Source: Antedon mediterranea
Taxonomy: Eukaryota > Echinodermata > Crinoidea > Comatulida > Antedonidae
Reading direction: 5' to 3'
DNA length: 64,000 nucleotides
Assembly (NCBI RefSeq): GCF_964355755.1
Contig: NC_092679.1
Span: forward strand, 14,562,932 to 14,626,931
This document shows, one piece after another, positions 1 to 33,640 of this stretch. The notes under the pieces were generated by a model. The model saw only the letters and a list, made by a program, of their open reading frames with translations. It was not told the DNA's origin and did no database searches. The position numbers and the translations under genes are program-made. How positions within the stretch are numbered: the stretch's first letter is position 1; the number at the start of each line of letters is the position of its first letter.

Positions 1-2177
1 TGTATCTATGCGTGTGTACGCTAGGTCCATGCTATAATCACCTGGAGAATATACTAGTAGAATACCGTACACCATGTGCCACCAAAAGAAGGGCTTGCGC
101 TTGGGGTACGGCGATCGTGCGTATAACTACTGTATAAATAAATACTATTCCAATCGTACGACGTAAACGTTTACAAATGAAATTTTATTGGAGCGCCATA
201 ATGAACAAATCTTTTCATCATATTTAGTATAACATCATGCTAAAATGACTTGAAAACTAGGCCTAGGCAGAAGCAGGTTGCCGTTACGTTAGTTAGTTAC
301 TGTAGCTAGGCCTAGCCTACTCAGGCCTAGCAAACGAGGTGACTATAGCCTAGGCGCCTATGTACAATCTGTGTGGTGAGGCATTTATGTTCGGTGTATA
401 AGACGCACCCTTAATTTAGAGGTCAAATTTGCGTGTCAAAAGTGCGACTTATACACCGAAATATACGGTAGTTTAATCGAGTATGATATATTTCTATCCT
501 GTTCAAAATTTGTTGGTGTATTCTCAGGCCTCGAAAGGTAGGTACATTTTCAAGCTGTGAGCGTGGTTTCGGCAACGCGAGACACGTGTGTCAGTATAGG
601 CGATAGCGAGACGTGTGTTGTACTGTGTTGATGCTGATCCGATAGTCGTTAAGTTGTACTGATTACGAGTATCATTGGTCCTGGCCGGCCTAGCCTGGTG
701 ATCTGATCCCCCCCAAAAAATACTTTTTTTCAATCAGTATTAATATTATTATTTTATTTTTCATTTATTATTTGATTTATTAGGCTCAATAGATGCCTAG
801 CTGGGCTACTAGTAGGCCTAGATTATTATAAATAATAATAGCAAATACAGTACTGTAATATTAATTAATAAAATACAGCTTCCATTTGACATTAAAATTT
901 TTTTTAAATAATATTTATTATTTTTTCTGACACTTTCAGGAATCGTTGATGATGCAGAGTTCTTTCTCTTTGTGACTTCAAACTGAGAGTGAAGTGGATA
1001 AAAAGATGACACCGGTACCTACCGACATTGTCATACCCAAACTATAATTTAATTATTTAAAACAAAATGTTGAATTACAAATATGTTGCAGAGGATTTAG
1101 ATGAATTACAATACAAATATTTATGTTGAATGCAAACCTACTACACTATACTCTGTAAATTATGTTATTGTCATGTGGTAGACCTTAAAAATTGAATATT
1201 TATTGTATGTTAGGCCTATTTTATATTTTATTAATACTGTATTAGTTTAATATTACTAGTATTAATTTATATTATAGAGTACTAGTTTGTACATGTTTTT
1301 ACCCAAAAAAAATGAATAAATAATTTGTTATTCAATCTAATTGCTTGTTTGTTCATCAATAACAAAACAATTGTAAACAAGTATATAACAGTTCTTGTTA
1401 GCCGGTTATTTCAGGTCATATTATTAATATTAGCTAGGCCCGACGCGCCCGATCACAACGTCACTAAGTGACTTTCCGCCCCTGGAACAATCGCTCGCTA
1501 ATAGGGCTAGGCCTCGGACTCGTATAAAAGCTATTATAATAGTTATGATAAATATTCCTCAACTAAAATGTATACTGTGATAAATAAACAAGTAATAATA
1601 TACGTTGTATTGGAATGTATTTATTTATATGAATTCTTATACGCGGACAATTATAAACATCGCGTATATCGTTTGCTATAAATAAATTTATAAACACGAT
1701 GACGATGTGTTTACAAAATGGCGGTTTCGCTAGTTTTCGATGGAACAAATAGTGGTACCTTTAGTTTGAATAGTCGGAGCTGCATCCCAACCACCGAATC
1801 TTGTATCTTAATATCGTATTCTGTAGATTATTAATTTTTCTAACAGGGATTTTAAATTCAGGACTGTTCAATTTTTCTAAATATTTTATTTTAACGATTT
1901 TCTAGGGTACAATTTTGGAAAAAAGACATTGGTTGATTTTGCCGTTAAATTACAGATTATCGTTTTGTTCAAATACATTTAATTTTACATGACAATATAT
2001 TAACCATTTATGAATTTATTTCACTAACAATATTTTTCCGATAATCAGCTAAATTTACAAATATTGTGTTTTTCCAACACCCTAAAATTTAGCAATTTTG
2101 AACTAAATTAGAAAAGTAGTGCGCCCTCTCCGAGTCGAAATTTGACACGATTTGTCGACTGGCTGTCCCACTGTATT
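1..2177. other. No gene recognised
   Basis: AT-rich with scattered TAGGCCTAG words. At about 1716 there is AAAATGGCGGT, which resembles a YY1 core, but no exon was found next to it. Confidence 0.6.
390..475. repeat. Diverged fragment related to the CCGTATTTTCCGG element
   Basis: Contains GGTGTATAAGACGCAC and GCGACTTATACACCG with a terminal ATATACGGTA. It resembles the ends of the 4.2-5.1 kb element or a compact member of the same MITE class. Confidence 0.45.
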
Positions 2178-2320
2178 TAAGCTCTGTCTACACTATCAAA
2201 CATTATGTGATGTGCCCATATACAGACATGATGTCCATATTTGGGAATATCACTATCATATTTGGGCATATCACTACCATATTTGGGCATATCACTACCA
2301 TATTTGACACATCAAATTTG
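2178..2320. repeat. MITE 'GCTCTGTCTACACTATC', truncated copy with internal repeats
   Basis: Starts TAAGCTCTGTCTACACTATC and continues with GTGATGTGCCCATA. CATATTTGGGCATATCACTA is then tandemly repeated about three times. The right inverted end is missing. It belongs to the same family as the copies at 12.0, 14.7 and 49.4 kb. Confidence 0.7.
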
Positions 2321-4207
2321 TTATTTTCAAACATTTAAAATTACTAAAATCAAATTATTGTTTCGAGTCTTCCATTATTTTTTTTCTAACAGTATTTTGT
2401 TGAAAAGCATTGTTGATACTAATAATGTTCATGAATTTGATCTCAACTGTATCAATTACTGAATCTACTTTCAAAATGCACTATTTACATAAATTATTTC
2501 TATTCACACAGTCTATGTATCATGTACTTCTCATTAATGACTTTACATAATATCACACAGTTTATAACTATGTCTGTATCATCCAATACTATATTGATCA
2601 AATAATCCAATGCTCAAGTAGTATTAAATCTCACCTTCAAATTTAGGCTAAAACTTTGGTAAATGTTATTATAATCCAAATATAATCCCACCTATAATTT
2701 TCCCCATTTGTCATACCCACGTCCTGTTGGGACTATACTCGGGTATTAAACGATAGATTTTTTTTATTGTTCAATGAAAACAGGAAGACTGAATTTTTCT
2801 GTGATGTAAACTATTATTTCATGAATTGGATTGTTATTTATTGTATTAGGTATCCCAATGAAAGCGCACAGAGGGGTATCACTTTTGAAATATTGACGAA
2901 ATTCGAAAAAGTAGTATGACTTTGATATTAAATAAATCGTATTCAATCTTAATTAATACTTACAAAATGTATATTGTTTGAAAGTACTTGTTTTAATCTA
3001 TGTATAAATGTGTTTATAATTAAAATTAATGAATTAGTTGCCGAGAAAATGCGATTTTAAAACGGTTCTAAAATCCCGTCGAGCCGATTTCCGCGCGTTG
3101 AAAACCTCATCGGAAAATCCCTATCAGTTTTCAAAACACGATCGCACGATTACCATTGGAGCTAGCGGATTAATTTTTGTTGTATGTTATCAGGCTTTAA
3201 ATAAGCTTTAATTTGATGCGAAAATCGTCTTCTATAAATAGGTTTTTCGTAACGAAAAGTCAATTTTTGTGACAAAAATCCAATTTTGATTCACCGTTTA
3301 TGGAAAAATATTATGGATTTTGGTATTAAATTATAGCTAAATCTACATTGAAATCGATAAAACATAGTTTACAAACGTATTGTGCATGGTAATTGTGCGA
3401 ACTACATTTTAAAATGGTGCATGAGGCGTAAATCCCGTTCAAAATTTTAAAGATCCAACCATTATAATCCGGTGAATATTGTAGTGAGTAAAATATTGTA
3501 CTCTAAAATACGCGTGTGTTTGTTGTGGCGTTTTCCGTTAAATACATTAATGCACCCTATCAGCGAATGGTACGTTCCATATTTTGAACACGTTGTTTAG
3601 TTTTCCACGCGAGATGTGTGACAGCAGCGATGTCGGAGATTGACATGTCCTTTTCCGTCGTAGAATATCTGGTTTTACACATTAATTTAACAACTTAAAA
3701 TTGATGTAATGTGCGGAAGATTTATTATGCAAGTATACAATGCAAATGCGTTAGGTTAAAATGTACCGAAGAAATTTATTAAGCTAATTTACCAACGTTA
3801 CATTTGACTCTGTATACGGCGGTGGAAAGTCATTAACTGCGACCGAAATACTTTAACGGGAGCGACTACTGATCGCGAGTAAGCCGTGACTTGGCCTAAA
3901 CTTTAGCTCCGTATTTCAATTTAATAACGTAATAATACGAAAAGAAAACAATTTTTATAATGTTATATATACTATTCAGGTAAACAATTAATTGTTTTAA
4001 TTAACATTGATTATTTTAAATGAGTTTATTTTGACCCATATTGTGCGTTTGCCTTAAAAGAGCATATCTTACTTAGCAGCCCGGCTTAGATTTGGTGTCA
4101 TAATCATACGGGCCTAAAATCTTGTTTTACGTATTCAAAAGTTATATATAATAGTATTTATGATTGAAATTATAAATATAAAGTATAATAAAATATTCTA
4201 ATAATTA
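2321..4207. other. No gene recognised
   Basis: AT-rich sequence with a somewhat GC-richer stretch at about 3040-3160 and 3780-3900. No conserved reading frame or splice-bounded exon seen. Confidence 0.6.
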
Positions 4208-5136
4208 TACCGTATTTTCCGGAGTATAGGTCGAGACTTTGTGGGAAAATTTTAATTGCGAAATCGGGGGGTCGACTTATACTCTGACGATGCGATTTTT
4301 GAAAAAAATCAGGCCGAAAAAATATGTTCAAACGCCGTCAGCTGTCAAGGCCCAGCAAGGTCAGTGGCCTATCATCAATCACTCACAGAAGTTTTCAATT
4401 TAATACCTACATTATAAAAAATAATACAACTCCAACAAGTACTGGTCAATAAAATATTAATATATCACAATGACTCATTTTGATGTTAATATTACGCTTT
4501 TAAGATAATTAAGAATAAATAGTTTTCTTTATGCTTCTTATTCACTCTCGCGAAAACATCGTAACACACACCACAGACGTCGGAATGTCCATGCAGCGTG
4601 TTTGTTATTGCGCGATATTTTCATCTATACACATGCGCAGTTTGTTTGTTTGTTCGTAATTTCAATTACTTCGCATGTCTATTCATAAAATAAATTCTCC
4701 TTAGTCGGGCGCGTGTACATTTACAGATAACACGATTTACAACTACTCGCCTGTACAATTAATAAGCCTCCTATAAACGGAAAACTTGTTTTAATTTATT
4801 CGAGTGACGCGAAAAACATCGCTGATGGCAAGTAACGCTACATCGCTGTCATTTTATTTATTATAGGCTGGTGAAGACGGCGGCAAAGTCGTCGTCATTA
4901 CGTCCGTCCGATATTGATTAGGCCTACACTTTAATAATATAAACAAATAACCACATTTCATACATTTCTAGCCCTCTTTGAACTTTAAAGTAAGTTGTGT
5001 TATTAGCCGATTTTGGGGGTCGACTTATATTCAGGTCATACCAAAATCGACGATATTCTAGGCCAAAGTTGGGGGTCGACTTATACTTGGGGTCGACCTA
5101 TACTTGGGGTCGACCTATACTCCGGAAAATACGGTA
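4208..5136. mobile_element. TIR element with CCGTATTTTCCGGAGTATAG ends
   Basis: A 27-bp inverted repeat starts TACCGTATTTTCCGGAGTAT at 4208 and is mirrored to 5136. Outside CCGTA the flanks are TA on both sides, consistent with a TA target duplication. Variants of GGGGTCGACTTATACT are repeated several times near the right end (about 5016-5115). There is no transposase, so it is a 929-bp non-autonomous element. Diverged relatives lie at about 395-475 and 28305-28385. Confidence 0.8.
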
Positions 5137-7732
5137 CTTACTGAAAATTAGTGTAAAAGAAAGGAAACAGTACACACCGTTTTTAACATACTTTTTCATT
5201 TTTTTTTTTATAATTTTAAATTTCACCATTAAAGAATTTTTTTTTTTTCATATACACATCTAAAATATATTTATTAATGAAATATACACTACATTCTAAC
5301 AAGTACAAAAAAAATTAAATGAATTAGTACAGTAGTTCAAAAGTTACAGATCATTGAAAAATTGCAGTTTTTTCATTTTTTAGGGAATTCCAGCAAAAAT
5401 GGGCGCTAAATGCTTTCCTACCACTTTGCGGACCAATAATTTTAAAAATAGGTTTCGTTGAGGCTCCAAAAAAAATAGAGTTGTACAACTCTGTGATATC
5501 TATAGGTTTAACAAAATTCAAAACTTTTAACTAATTATTGTAAAAGTTATATAACCTTTTAAAAATGCTTCCAATTTCAACTGCAAAAAACACCATTTTT
5601 AGGCAAAAAATCGTATATTTTTTTACCACTTTAAATAACCATAACTTTAGAACGGGTAATCGGATTTCAATCATTTAAATTGCAAAATGCTAATTACATT
5701 AAGTTTTTTATGGTTAACTGAAAGAAAAAATAAAAAAATTAATCTGAATTTTTTCATTGGGATACCTAATTGTATTCAACACATTTTACTAAAGGTATCT
5801 GCCCAGATTTTGAAATCTCATGTAGTTTAAAATCACATTAATTTGATGATAGCATCATTATAGTAGTAGTGAGATTCAATTAGAATTTGTAGTAGGATAC
5901 ATAGTTTCACACTGCGTTTTTGGCTAACTATTTTATAATAATGTTGATATGTGGTACTACACAACATATATTTACTGTAGGTCTGAAAAAAAGTTTCTTG
6001 ACGTTTCAATCTTGTATACTTTGATCGTCCTCAGGAGTGATAATGCTGGAAATATAAGTGAAATTGGGTGGGACTGGACCAGGTGTGAAAGCTAAAACAA
6101 TAGCAAGGTTCACATTGATAATGTATAGTTATTTAATGTGTACTGTAGCATTTAGTTATGTTACACTTGCAGTACTGTACTACTACTTTTCCTGGGAGGG
6201 GCAATAAACTAAACGCTGCTGGGATACATACAATGGCCAGGCCTACCTTTATAATTAATAGACAGTAGGACAGGCCTAGATGCACTCAATGACTCACCAA
6301 ACTGACTTTGATCTCTCAATGATCATCAATACCAACATAGGCTATTGTTGAATACCAAGGTCAGACCTGTACACACAGGGTAAACACAACGCTTCAATGG
6401 TTTTACAGAAAAGAGCAGTTGGTAATACTATAAGAATACAAGAGCTGTGCATTAACATCGTAGGTGGTACTTATGTACAATTTTCATTGAATCAGTGATT
6501 TATAAATTTAAATCAGATAGTAAAATAAAAATTTAGTCTAGAACCTGTATTACTCAACAAATTGTTCCTTTAAGAGTGTCCCCTGAATAGAGGTTGGCCA
6601 GAGTGTTATTATTATATTGCCACTCGTTCATTTTTTAGATCTAATTTATAAGGTCACAAACAACGTTTAATGTAAAAATAAATACCTACATGGTTCTATT
6701 GCGATAACTTTTTTTGTCTTTATTAAACGGAAAAAAAATGTGAATAATAAGTCCGCTATAAATCCCAACATTGCGCGCATATTGCTATTCTTTTAATTCT
6801 TTTGTAATTCACAAACTTTTGCGATTGATCGTGAGGGCAAAACAAATGGAAGACTCGTTCAGTGAAAATACCAGGTTTTCCCCAATTTGCAACTAGACAA
6901 TGTCAGGCTAGATCTATAGCTAGCATACGAAGTTTGAACGTTATTACTATTTCTAGATCAAGACACAACTTTGCGCTGATTACTAGCTGCATATTATATG
7001 GGAGTATGTTTCCATAGTTGTTTGATCAAGAATTGACTGGGGTAATAATGTTCAGCGCATTGAGAGCTTGCTTATATGCGTCATATAAGAATGAACTATT
7101 ATTATTATTATTATTATTATTATTTACCAGCTAGGCCTACAAAACTAAGTCTAGCTTGGCTAGGTCTAAAAACCATCCACGAGAGGACATTCAGCGCAAG
7201 CTACAAGGTAGTGTATTGTTGTTTCTCTATGTTAGTAGAGTAGAAGAGGTGTTCTAAAGGCAACATAGATGAAGATTTTAAAAAGCCATGTTTTTGTCGT
7301 GTAAAGATGTTTTGCACATGCTCAGTTTACATTGGCCAAAGACCACCCATCTGTGTCCGCACAGGAAAGTTTGCACAGAAAGTTTCAACTGTAGATTGTT
7401 AAACCTGTCTACAAAAATAATTAGCTTTGTGTGGAATTTTTAATGTACAGTAGACTGTGCAGAGTCAGTACATTGGAATTTGAAGACAGTAGTTGAACTC
7501 ACAAGGTACTATGGGGTTCAACTTTAAAACATAAGCTAAAAAGGAACAGTTTTAATCAGTTCAAATTAGAATCTTGATGAAATAGATGTCCATGTTGCCA
7601 TGCTTTACCAGTAGAAACGTAAGTGGATGTGCTCTACGTTTAATGATTCACATACTCGAACTTAGACCAAAATTTATTTGAATACTTAAACTATCACAAC
7701 AAAAACATTAAAACTTTAATATACAGTATCTC
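5137..7732. other. No gene recognised
   Basis: AT-rich, with a (ATT)n tract at 7.1 kb. 5985-6050 (minus strand) resembles the GATCGAAACGTTGA-type fragments at 23.96 and 24.56 kb. Confidence 0.55.
7098..7124. repeat. (ATT)n microsatellite
   Basis: About nine tandem ATT/TTA trinucleotides. Confidence 0.9.
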
Positions 7733-8635
7733 TGGGTCTGTTTCTGCTGAAAAAATGAAAATAATCGATTTTTTCCAGTCACCGCAAACCACAAAAATAA
7801 TCGCGTTGCAATTGAAAATTGCTACGACTTTAATCGGTTATTCAGGTAATCGGTTTTTAAAATCACGTCATCATTCTCCCACAGCGCAGTTCAAGTTATG
7901 AAAGGCCGATGAGAGTTGGTTTGTTTATACCCTATCGCTGCCTAAAACTCTCACATGTAGGATTAAAAATTACTCTTACGTAAAGCTATATTATTTTTAA
8001 AATAAACATCTAGGCCTACTACCGTACCACATACAACAGAATAATGATGTTATATTAATAAGGACACGTCGGCGAAAAAAGTTCGTTTCGCCGTTCGTTG
8101 GTTCTACCTTCGGCCTGCTAGGCCTAGGCTATGCTATATATTTCTACCGAAACAAGTCAACAAACAGGCCTAAAAAATGACATGTAAAACATCGTTAGCC
8201 TGGACTGGTGGTATGTAACGGGTGTATTGTAACACAGAATCCTGGAGTCTCTCGGTATAATTCTTCCCCACAAAATAATAAAAATCAAATGTTTAACATT
8301 TGATTGTTATTCGGTCTACATAGCGATCGTGGTTTTGCTGATCGTCGTCGATATTGCGCAAATAAACAGCATGCTTTGTGACGTGAATAAGTTCGTCATA
8401 CTGTAGAGGTCAAAGTGAGGTCAATAATCGCTATTTGTGTTGCAGCTCAAAACTGCTCCGCAATAATCGGTTAAAACAAGAAATAATCGATTAAAACACG
8501 CAATGGATTAAGTGTTTTTAATCGGTTATTTTTAATCGGTTATTTTATTTTGCGCCGTTTCTGCTGCCCAAAAATAATCGATTAAAAAAATAAACGGTTA
8601 ATAATCGATTATTTCTGCTCAGCAGAAACAGGCCC
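7733..8635. mobile_element. Non-autonomous TIR element rich in AATCGATT/AATCGGTT
   Basis: Ends GGTCTGTTTCTGCTGA (about 7735) and complement GGCCTGTTTCTGCTGA (ending about 8631), each flanked by CTCTG. Many copies of AATAATCGATTAAAA and TTAATCGGTTATT lie subterminally on both sides. Inside is a 23-bp palindrome at 8283-8305. No protein. About 0.9 kb. Confidence 0.7.
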
Positions 8636-9051
8636 TCTGTCTACAGATTGATATTCACAAAGTGAAAGTTTGATCATTTACTGTTAACATTTATTTGACC
8701 AAATTTCACAACAAAAATATAAAAAACTAGCTATATACAGTACAGTAGTATTAGTAATGACAATAGGTTAGTCAGTAGAATTGGGCTCATGTGCAGAAAT
8801 TGGCAACTTAATCAGTCAATGCATTGACCTATTTTTTGGTGATCTTTGTCTGGACCTAGGATTTACAAAATCCAAAAGTAGTTGACATAAATTCCTTAAA
8901 AGGCACTGAAAGAAATGTCATATGATAATAACTTAAACTACAGACAGTACTATTCTGGTGGTTTCCAAGCCAAGAGGGGTTCGAAGGTTAGAACAAACCC
9001 CCTTTTCCCTCAATCAAACTAGAGCCCAACAACAGACGTGGTGGTAAACTA

Positions 9052-30536
<21,485 letters not shown>

Positions 30537-31054
30537 TTTGTGCAAGTTATCGAGGGATTGTTTTTTATGATCAAGTGAAGAAAGGTTAAAATTCTATTTT
30601 CGTTCCCCACACACAAACAATTTATTTTCAAAATCAACCGTTTAAAACAAATACTGTATAACGGATAAGTCTCCAGTTAAAATAAATTCCACATTAATTG
30701 GGTATAATATTTTCAGAATACATCTTCTTTACGTTTTAAGTTAAATTCCAAATAAGCTAATTTGGATGGTTTTGAAAACACATTGGGCCAACGCCTGGCT
30801 GTACGATGGTTGCCGATGATTGTTTTGCGAGACCGTACACGACGACCACACAACAGGCAGGAACAACCCAGCTGATCATGAAATGATCCTGGGTCTCAAA
30901 CCCTTTATTTTACCAATAATTCCACCTATTTCCTCAAGATAAACCTTAGTTATTATTCTTCAAATACACACGTATTTCGTAGTTTTCTTTCAGCATATAT
31001 CATCTTAAATTTCATCAATATTCCAATGGTATAAGTTCACAGAGCCCTAGTTCA

Positions 31055-31155
31055 CATCCAAGATGGCTGACAAACGGATATCCCAGTATTCCATTGGTCG
31101 AGCAAACGTCGAGCCTTCCCTCTACAATGATCAATATGCAATCACTATTGGTCTA
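31055..31155 (-). promoter_or_regulatory. Candidate MARK promoter (two CCAAT boxes, YY1-like site)
   Basis: About 0.5 kb upstream of MARK exon 1 there are two minus-strand GACCAAT motifs (CCAAT complements at 31093-31097 and 31147-31151, 54 bp apart) and CCAAGATGGCTGAC at about 31056-31069, which resembles a YY1 site. The layout fits a TATA-less promoter reading leftward. The transcription start is inferred and no RNA evidence is available. Confidence 0.3.
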
Positions 31156-31973
31156 TTCCCATATGACGTTTCCTTCTTTCCCTATCCTCTAAAAAAGAGT
31201 GCATGTTTAATTATTTATTTCATTATTATTTCTAATTTCTTTTTTCTTAACATTTATTTAAATTTAATGTCATTATTTTATTCTTTTTTCCCCTAAAATT
31301 CAATAGCGAAATTATACAGCCACCACCGAGTCAAAATGCTTTTGGCAAAAATCTCGACATTGCAGAGAGGTCGCTATTGCTGTTTTTGTTCTATTCAAAC
31401 ATAATGTTTGTTTTTTTATTAATATAATTTTATATTTAAATACTATAATGCATTATTGCTATTACTATAATTATTAGTACTTATTGCTAACGTGATTGTA
31501 CAAAAACTGAACACGTACATATCAGGTCATAGGCTAATGTAGGAGGCTGAAATCCCTTTCAACAATTAAACAATTCATTTCTTCTTTCTGAACTACTACT
31601 CAGTTGGTAATTGTAAGTTATGCGTTATCTTTATCTTTTAAAATGTAACGACCGCTTGACGTGTTTTTTCTTTCAAGCTGATTGAAGTTTCTATAGACAT
31701 CGTAATGATTTGACTATGGCTTGGTCCGGTGGATAAGTTCGGTTGGCACACATCTACAGATGTTGTGTCTTAGAAAAAAAAGAACGATGCGATAATAGGG
31801 CCCATAGTTCTTCAAACGCATACATATTTTTTTTAATGTATCATTACAAACAAAAAAGTACTATTTTTTATAACCTTTTCGGCACAAGCAATTGCGTGAT
31901 TTAAAAAACCTAGGATAGGTGGTGGTGCGCGGCCGCATCTTTGTAAAAACTACTGAGCTACTAAGTCCTCAGA

Positions 31974-32012
31974 GATAGAACAGGGAGGTGAAAACCACCT
32001 CCCTGGATAGAA
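31974..32012. mobile_element. Tiny palindromic insertion (25 bp) with flanking duplication
   Basis: CAGGGAGGTG and its complement CACCTCCCTG surround a 5-nt loop (31981-32005). GATAGAA directly repeats on both sides (31974-31980, 32006-32012); the repeat extends to GATAGAACAG if the C-A-G of the palindrome is counted. It looks like a minimal hAT-type element (CAGGG ends). Confidence 0.65.
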
Positions 32013-32541
32013 CAGCGCGCAGATCTGAAACTCTTCCGAATGGAGGGAGTCTGTCGATAATTCCGGCTCTTCTGCTAATGTAATCATTCTCCTGATATTT
32101 TAGATAACAAACAAAATCTCCCGCTGTATAAATTTATAATTTATAATACTCTTCTGATATTGATAAGGGAATAGAAAACATATCAGTCCGTAAGATATTA
32201 TAATGAATTCATGCGTTGTCCAAAAGTAAATTGGCACACCAGATATATTCATGTTTACAATAGATGCTAATATAACAGGTATAGTATGTAGTTGTTTTTT
32301 GATAACAGAGAGCTATCACTTATGCCATCCTCGTATATAATTAATTTCGTACGGAAATACATTTAATTGATAATATCATTAGGTAGAGTATCCTTCTTAC
32401 AATTAATTATCAGTAATATATATAACTTTTTAAATGTTAGGGATATATTTTAAAATAACTATAAATAGATATATAATTACACAAACTCAAGATGTTCTTT
32501 TCTGCCTGAAACCTAGGCCCACCCTAGGCCTCCTCCTCTGT

Positions 32542-32600
32542 GCTCTCACCAAAGATCGTATAGCGCCACTTCGTGGCGCTATAGTATCTTTGGCTCTCAC
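32542..32600. mobile_element. Tiny palindromic insertion (43 bp) with exact 8-bp duplication
   Basis: The near-perfect hairpin 32550-32592 starts CAAAGATCGTATAGCGCCAC and is mirrored around TTC with one 2-bp mismatch. GCTCTCAC is repeated exactly at 32542-32549 and 32593-32600. An 8-bp duplication and a CA start are hAT features. Confidence 0.75.
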
Positions 32601-33094
32601 TTCGTTCGTTTTGCTACCTGATCCGTGCAGGCCTAGGCCTAGGCTAGACTGGATATTATGATTGCAAGCCAAAAAGGTAGATTTAGAAGCATATTTTATT
32701 GATTACCCATCATCAGTGTCACCCTTAACAGATAGTTAAGCTATATTTGTAGGTCATAGCTTATTTCAGACAATATTTTAGCCTCCAAAAAGGGCAGATT
32801 AGGCGGATGCTAGTCAAGTCGCCCCATCGCAAAGTCGCCCCATACAAAGTCGCCCCTTACACAGTCGCCCCATCGCAAAGTCGCCCCAAAACAAAGTCGC
32901 CCCGACACAGTCGCCCCATCGCAAAGTCGCCCCATCGTAAAGTCGCCCCATCGCAAAGTCGCCCCATTGCAAAGTCGCCCTATCACAAAGTCGCCCTATC
33001 GCAAAGTCGCCCCAAAACGTTAAAAAATAGTTTACAAGTGCGTAAAATGTCGCAATGATACACAAAATAACACGGAACGTGTAGGCATAAAAGG

Positions 33095-33290
33095 GGGAAG
33101 CCCCGCCATGTAGGCCCTAGTCTCACTCTCAGGTCACACGATCGGCACGCACACTCCCATCATCAGAGACGAAGCCCCCGACTAATCACTCCGCGGTCGC
33201 ACTGCTAGCTTACCAGAGGAAAACCCCCGTAATTACTCCGCCGTTACAACGCACCATCTCAAGATGGGGAAACCCCGCCGGAGTTTTACG
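33095..33290. other. GC-rich segment inside the foldback element
   Basis: Unusually GC-rich for this window, with four loosely spaced related words: GGGGGAAGCCCCGCC, CGAAGCCCCCGAC, GAAAACCCCCGTAA and GGGGAAACCCCGCCGG. No reading frame or known RNA gene was recognised. Confidence 0.4.
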
Positions 33291-33616
33291 ATGATATCAG
33301 TCGCGTTCGAAATCGGTTGCGTTTAATTTTGGTCGCGATAAAATGATGTTATACGATCTAGATCATTTTTACTTTGGTGAATATTTATTATTAATATTAG
33401 GCCTATATTAATAATATGTAAACATAGTTTAAGATTATAGTATTATCCAGCATAATGTCATTTAACAGTACATAATTATTAAAATGTGAAATATTTTATA
33501 GGAAACGTAGGCTACGTCTGTGTCTTTTATTTTATATGCAACAAATCACGTAAAACAATTTATTTATAAACATTCAGTTTACTATTATTATATACATATA
33601 ACAATGAACATTGATT

Positions 33617-33640
33617 GTTTAGTTTAGTTTAGTTTAGTTA
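33617..33640. repeat. (TTTAG)n short tandem repeat
   Basis: Four copies of TTTAG between unrelated AT-rich sequence. Confidence 0.85.

Noticed and set aside
1700-1740. AAAATGGCGGT as promoter of an unseen gene
   Set aside because: A single motif with no adjoining exon on either strand is too weak to call.
8283-8305. 23-bp palindrome as a tiny insertion
   Set aside because: No flanking duplication; it lies within a larger TIR element.
31063-31296. 77-codon frame starting at an ATG in CCAAGATGGCTGAC
   Set aside because: The ATG is part of a YY1-like promoter motif and the frame decays into AT-rich sequence without a donor or homology.
32807-33065. 83-codon frames on both strands in the GTCGCCCC array, and their counterparts at 34.7 kb
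   Set aside because: Products of a 15-16 bp tandem repeat with no stop; no gene signals.
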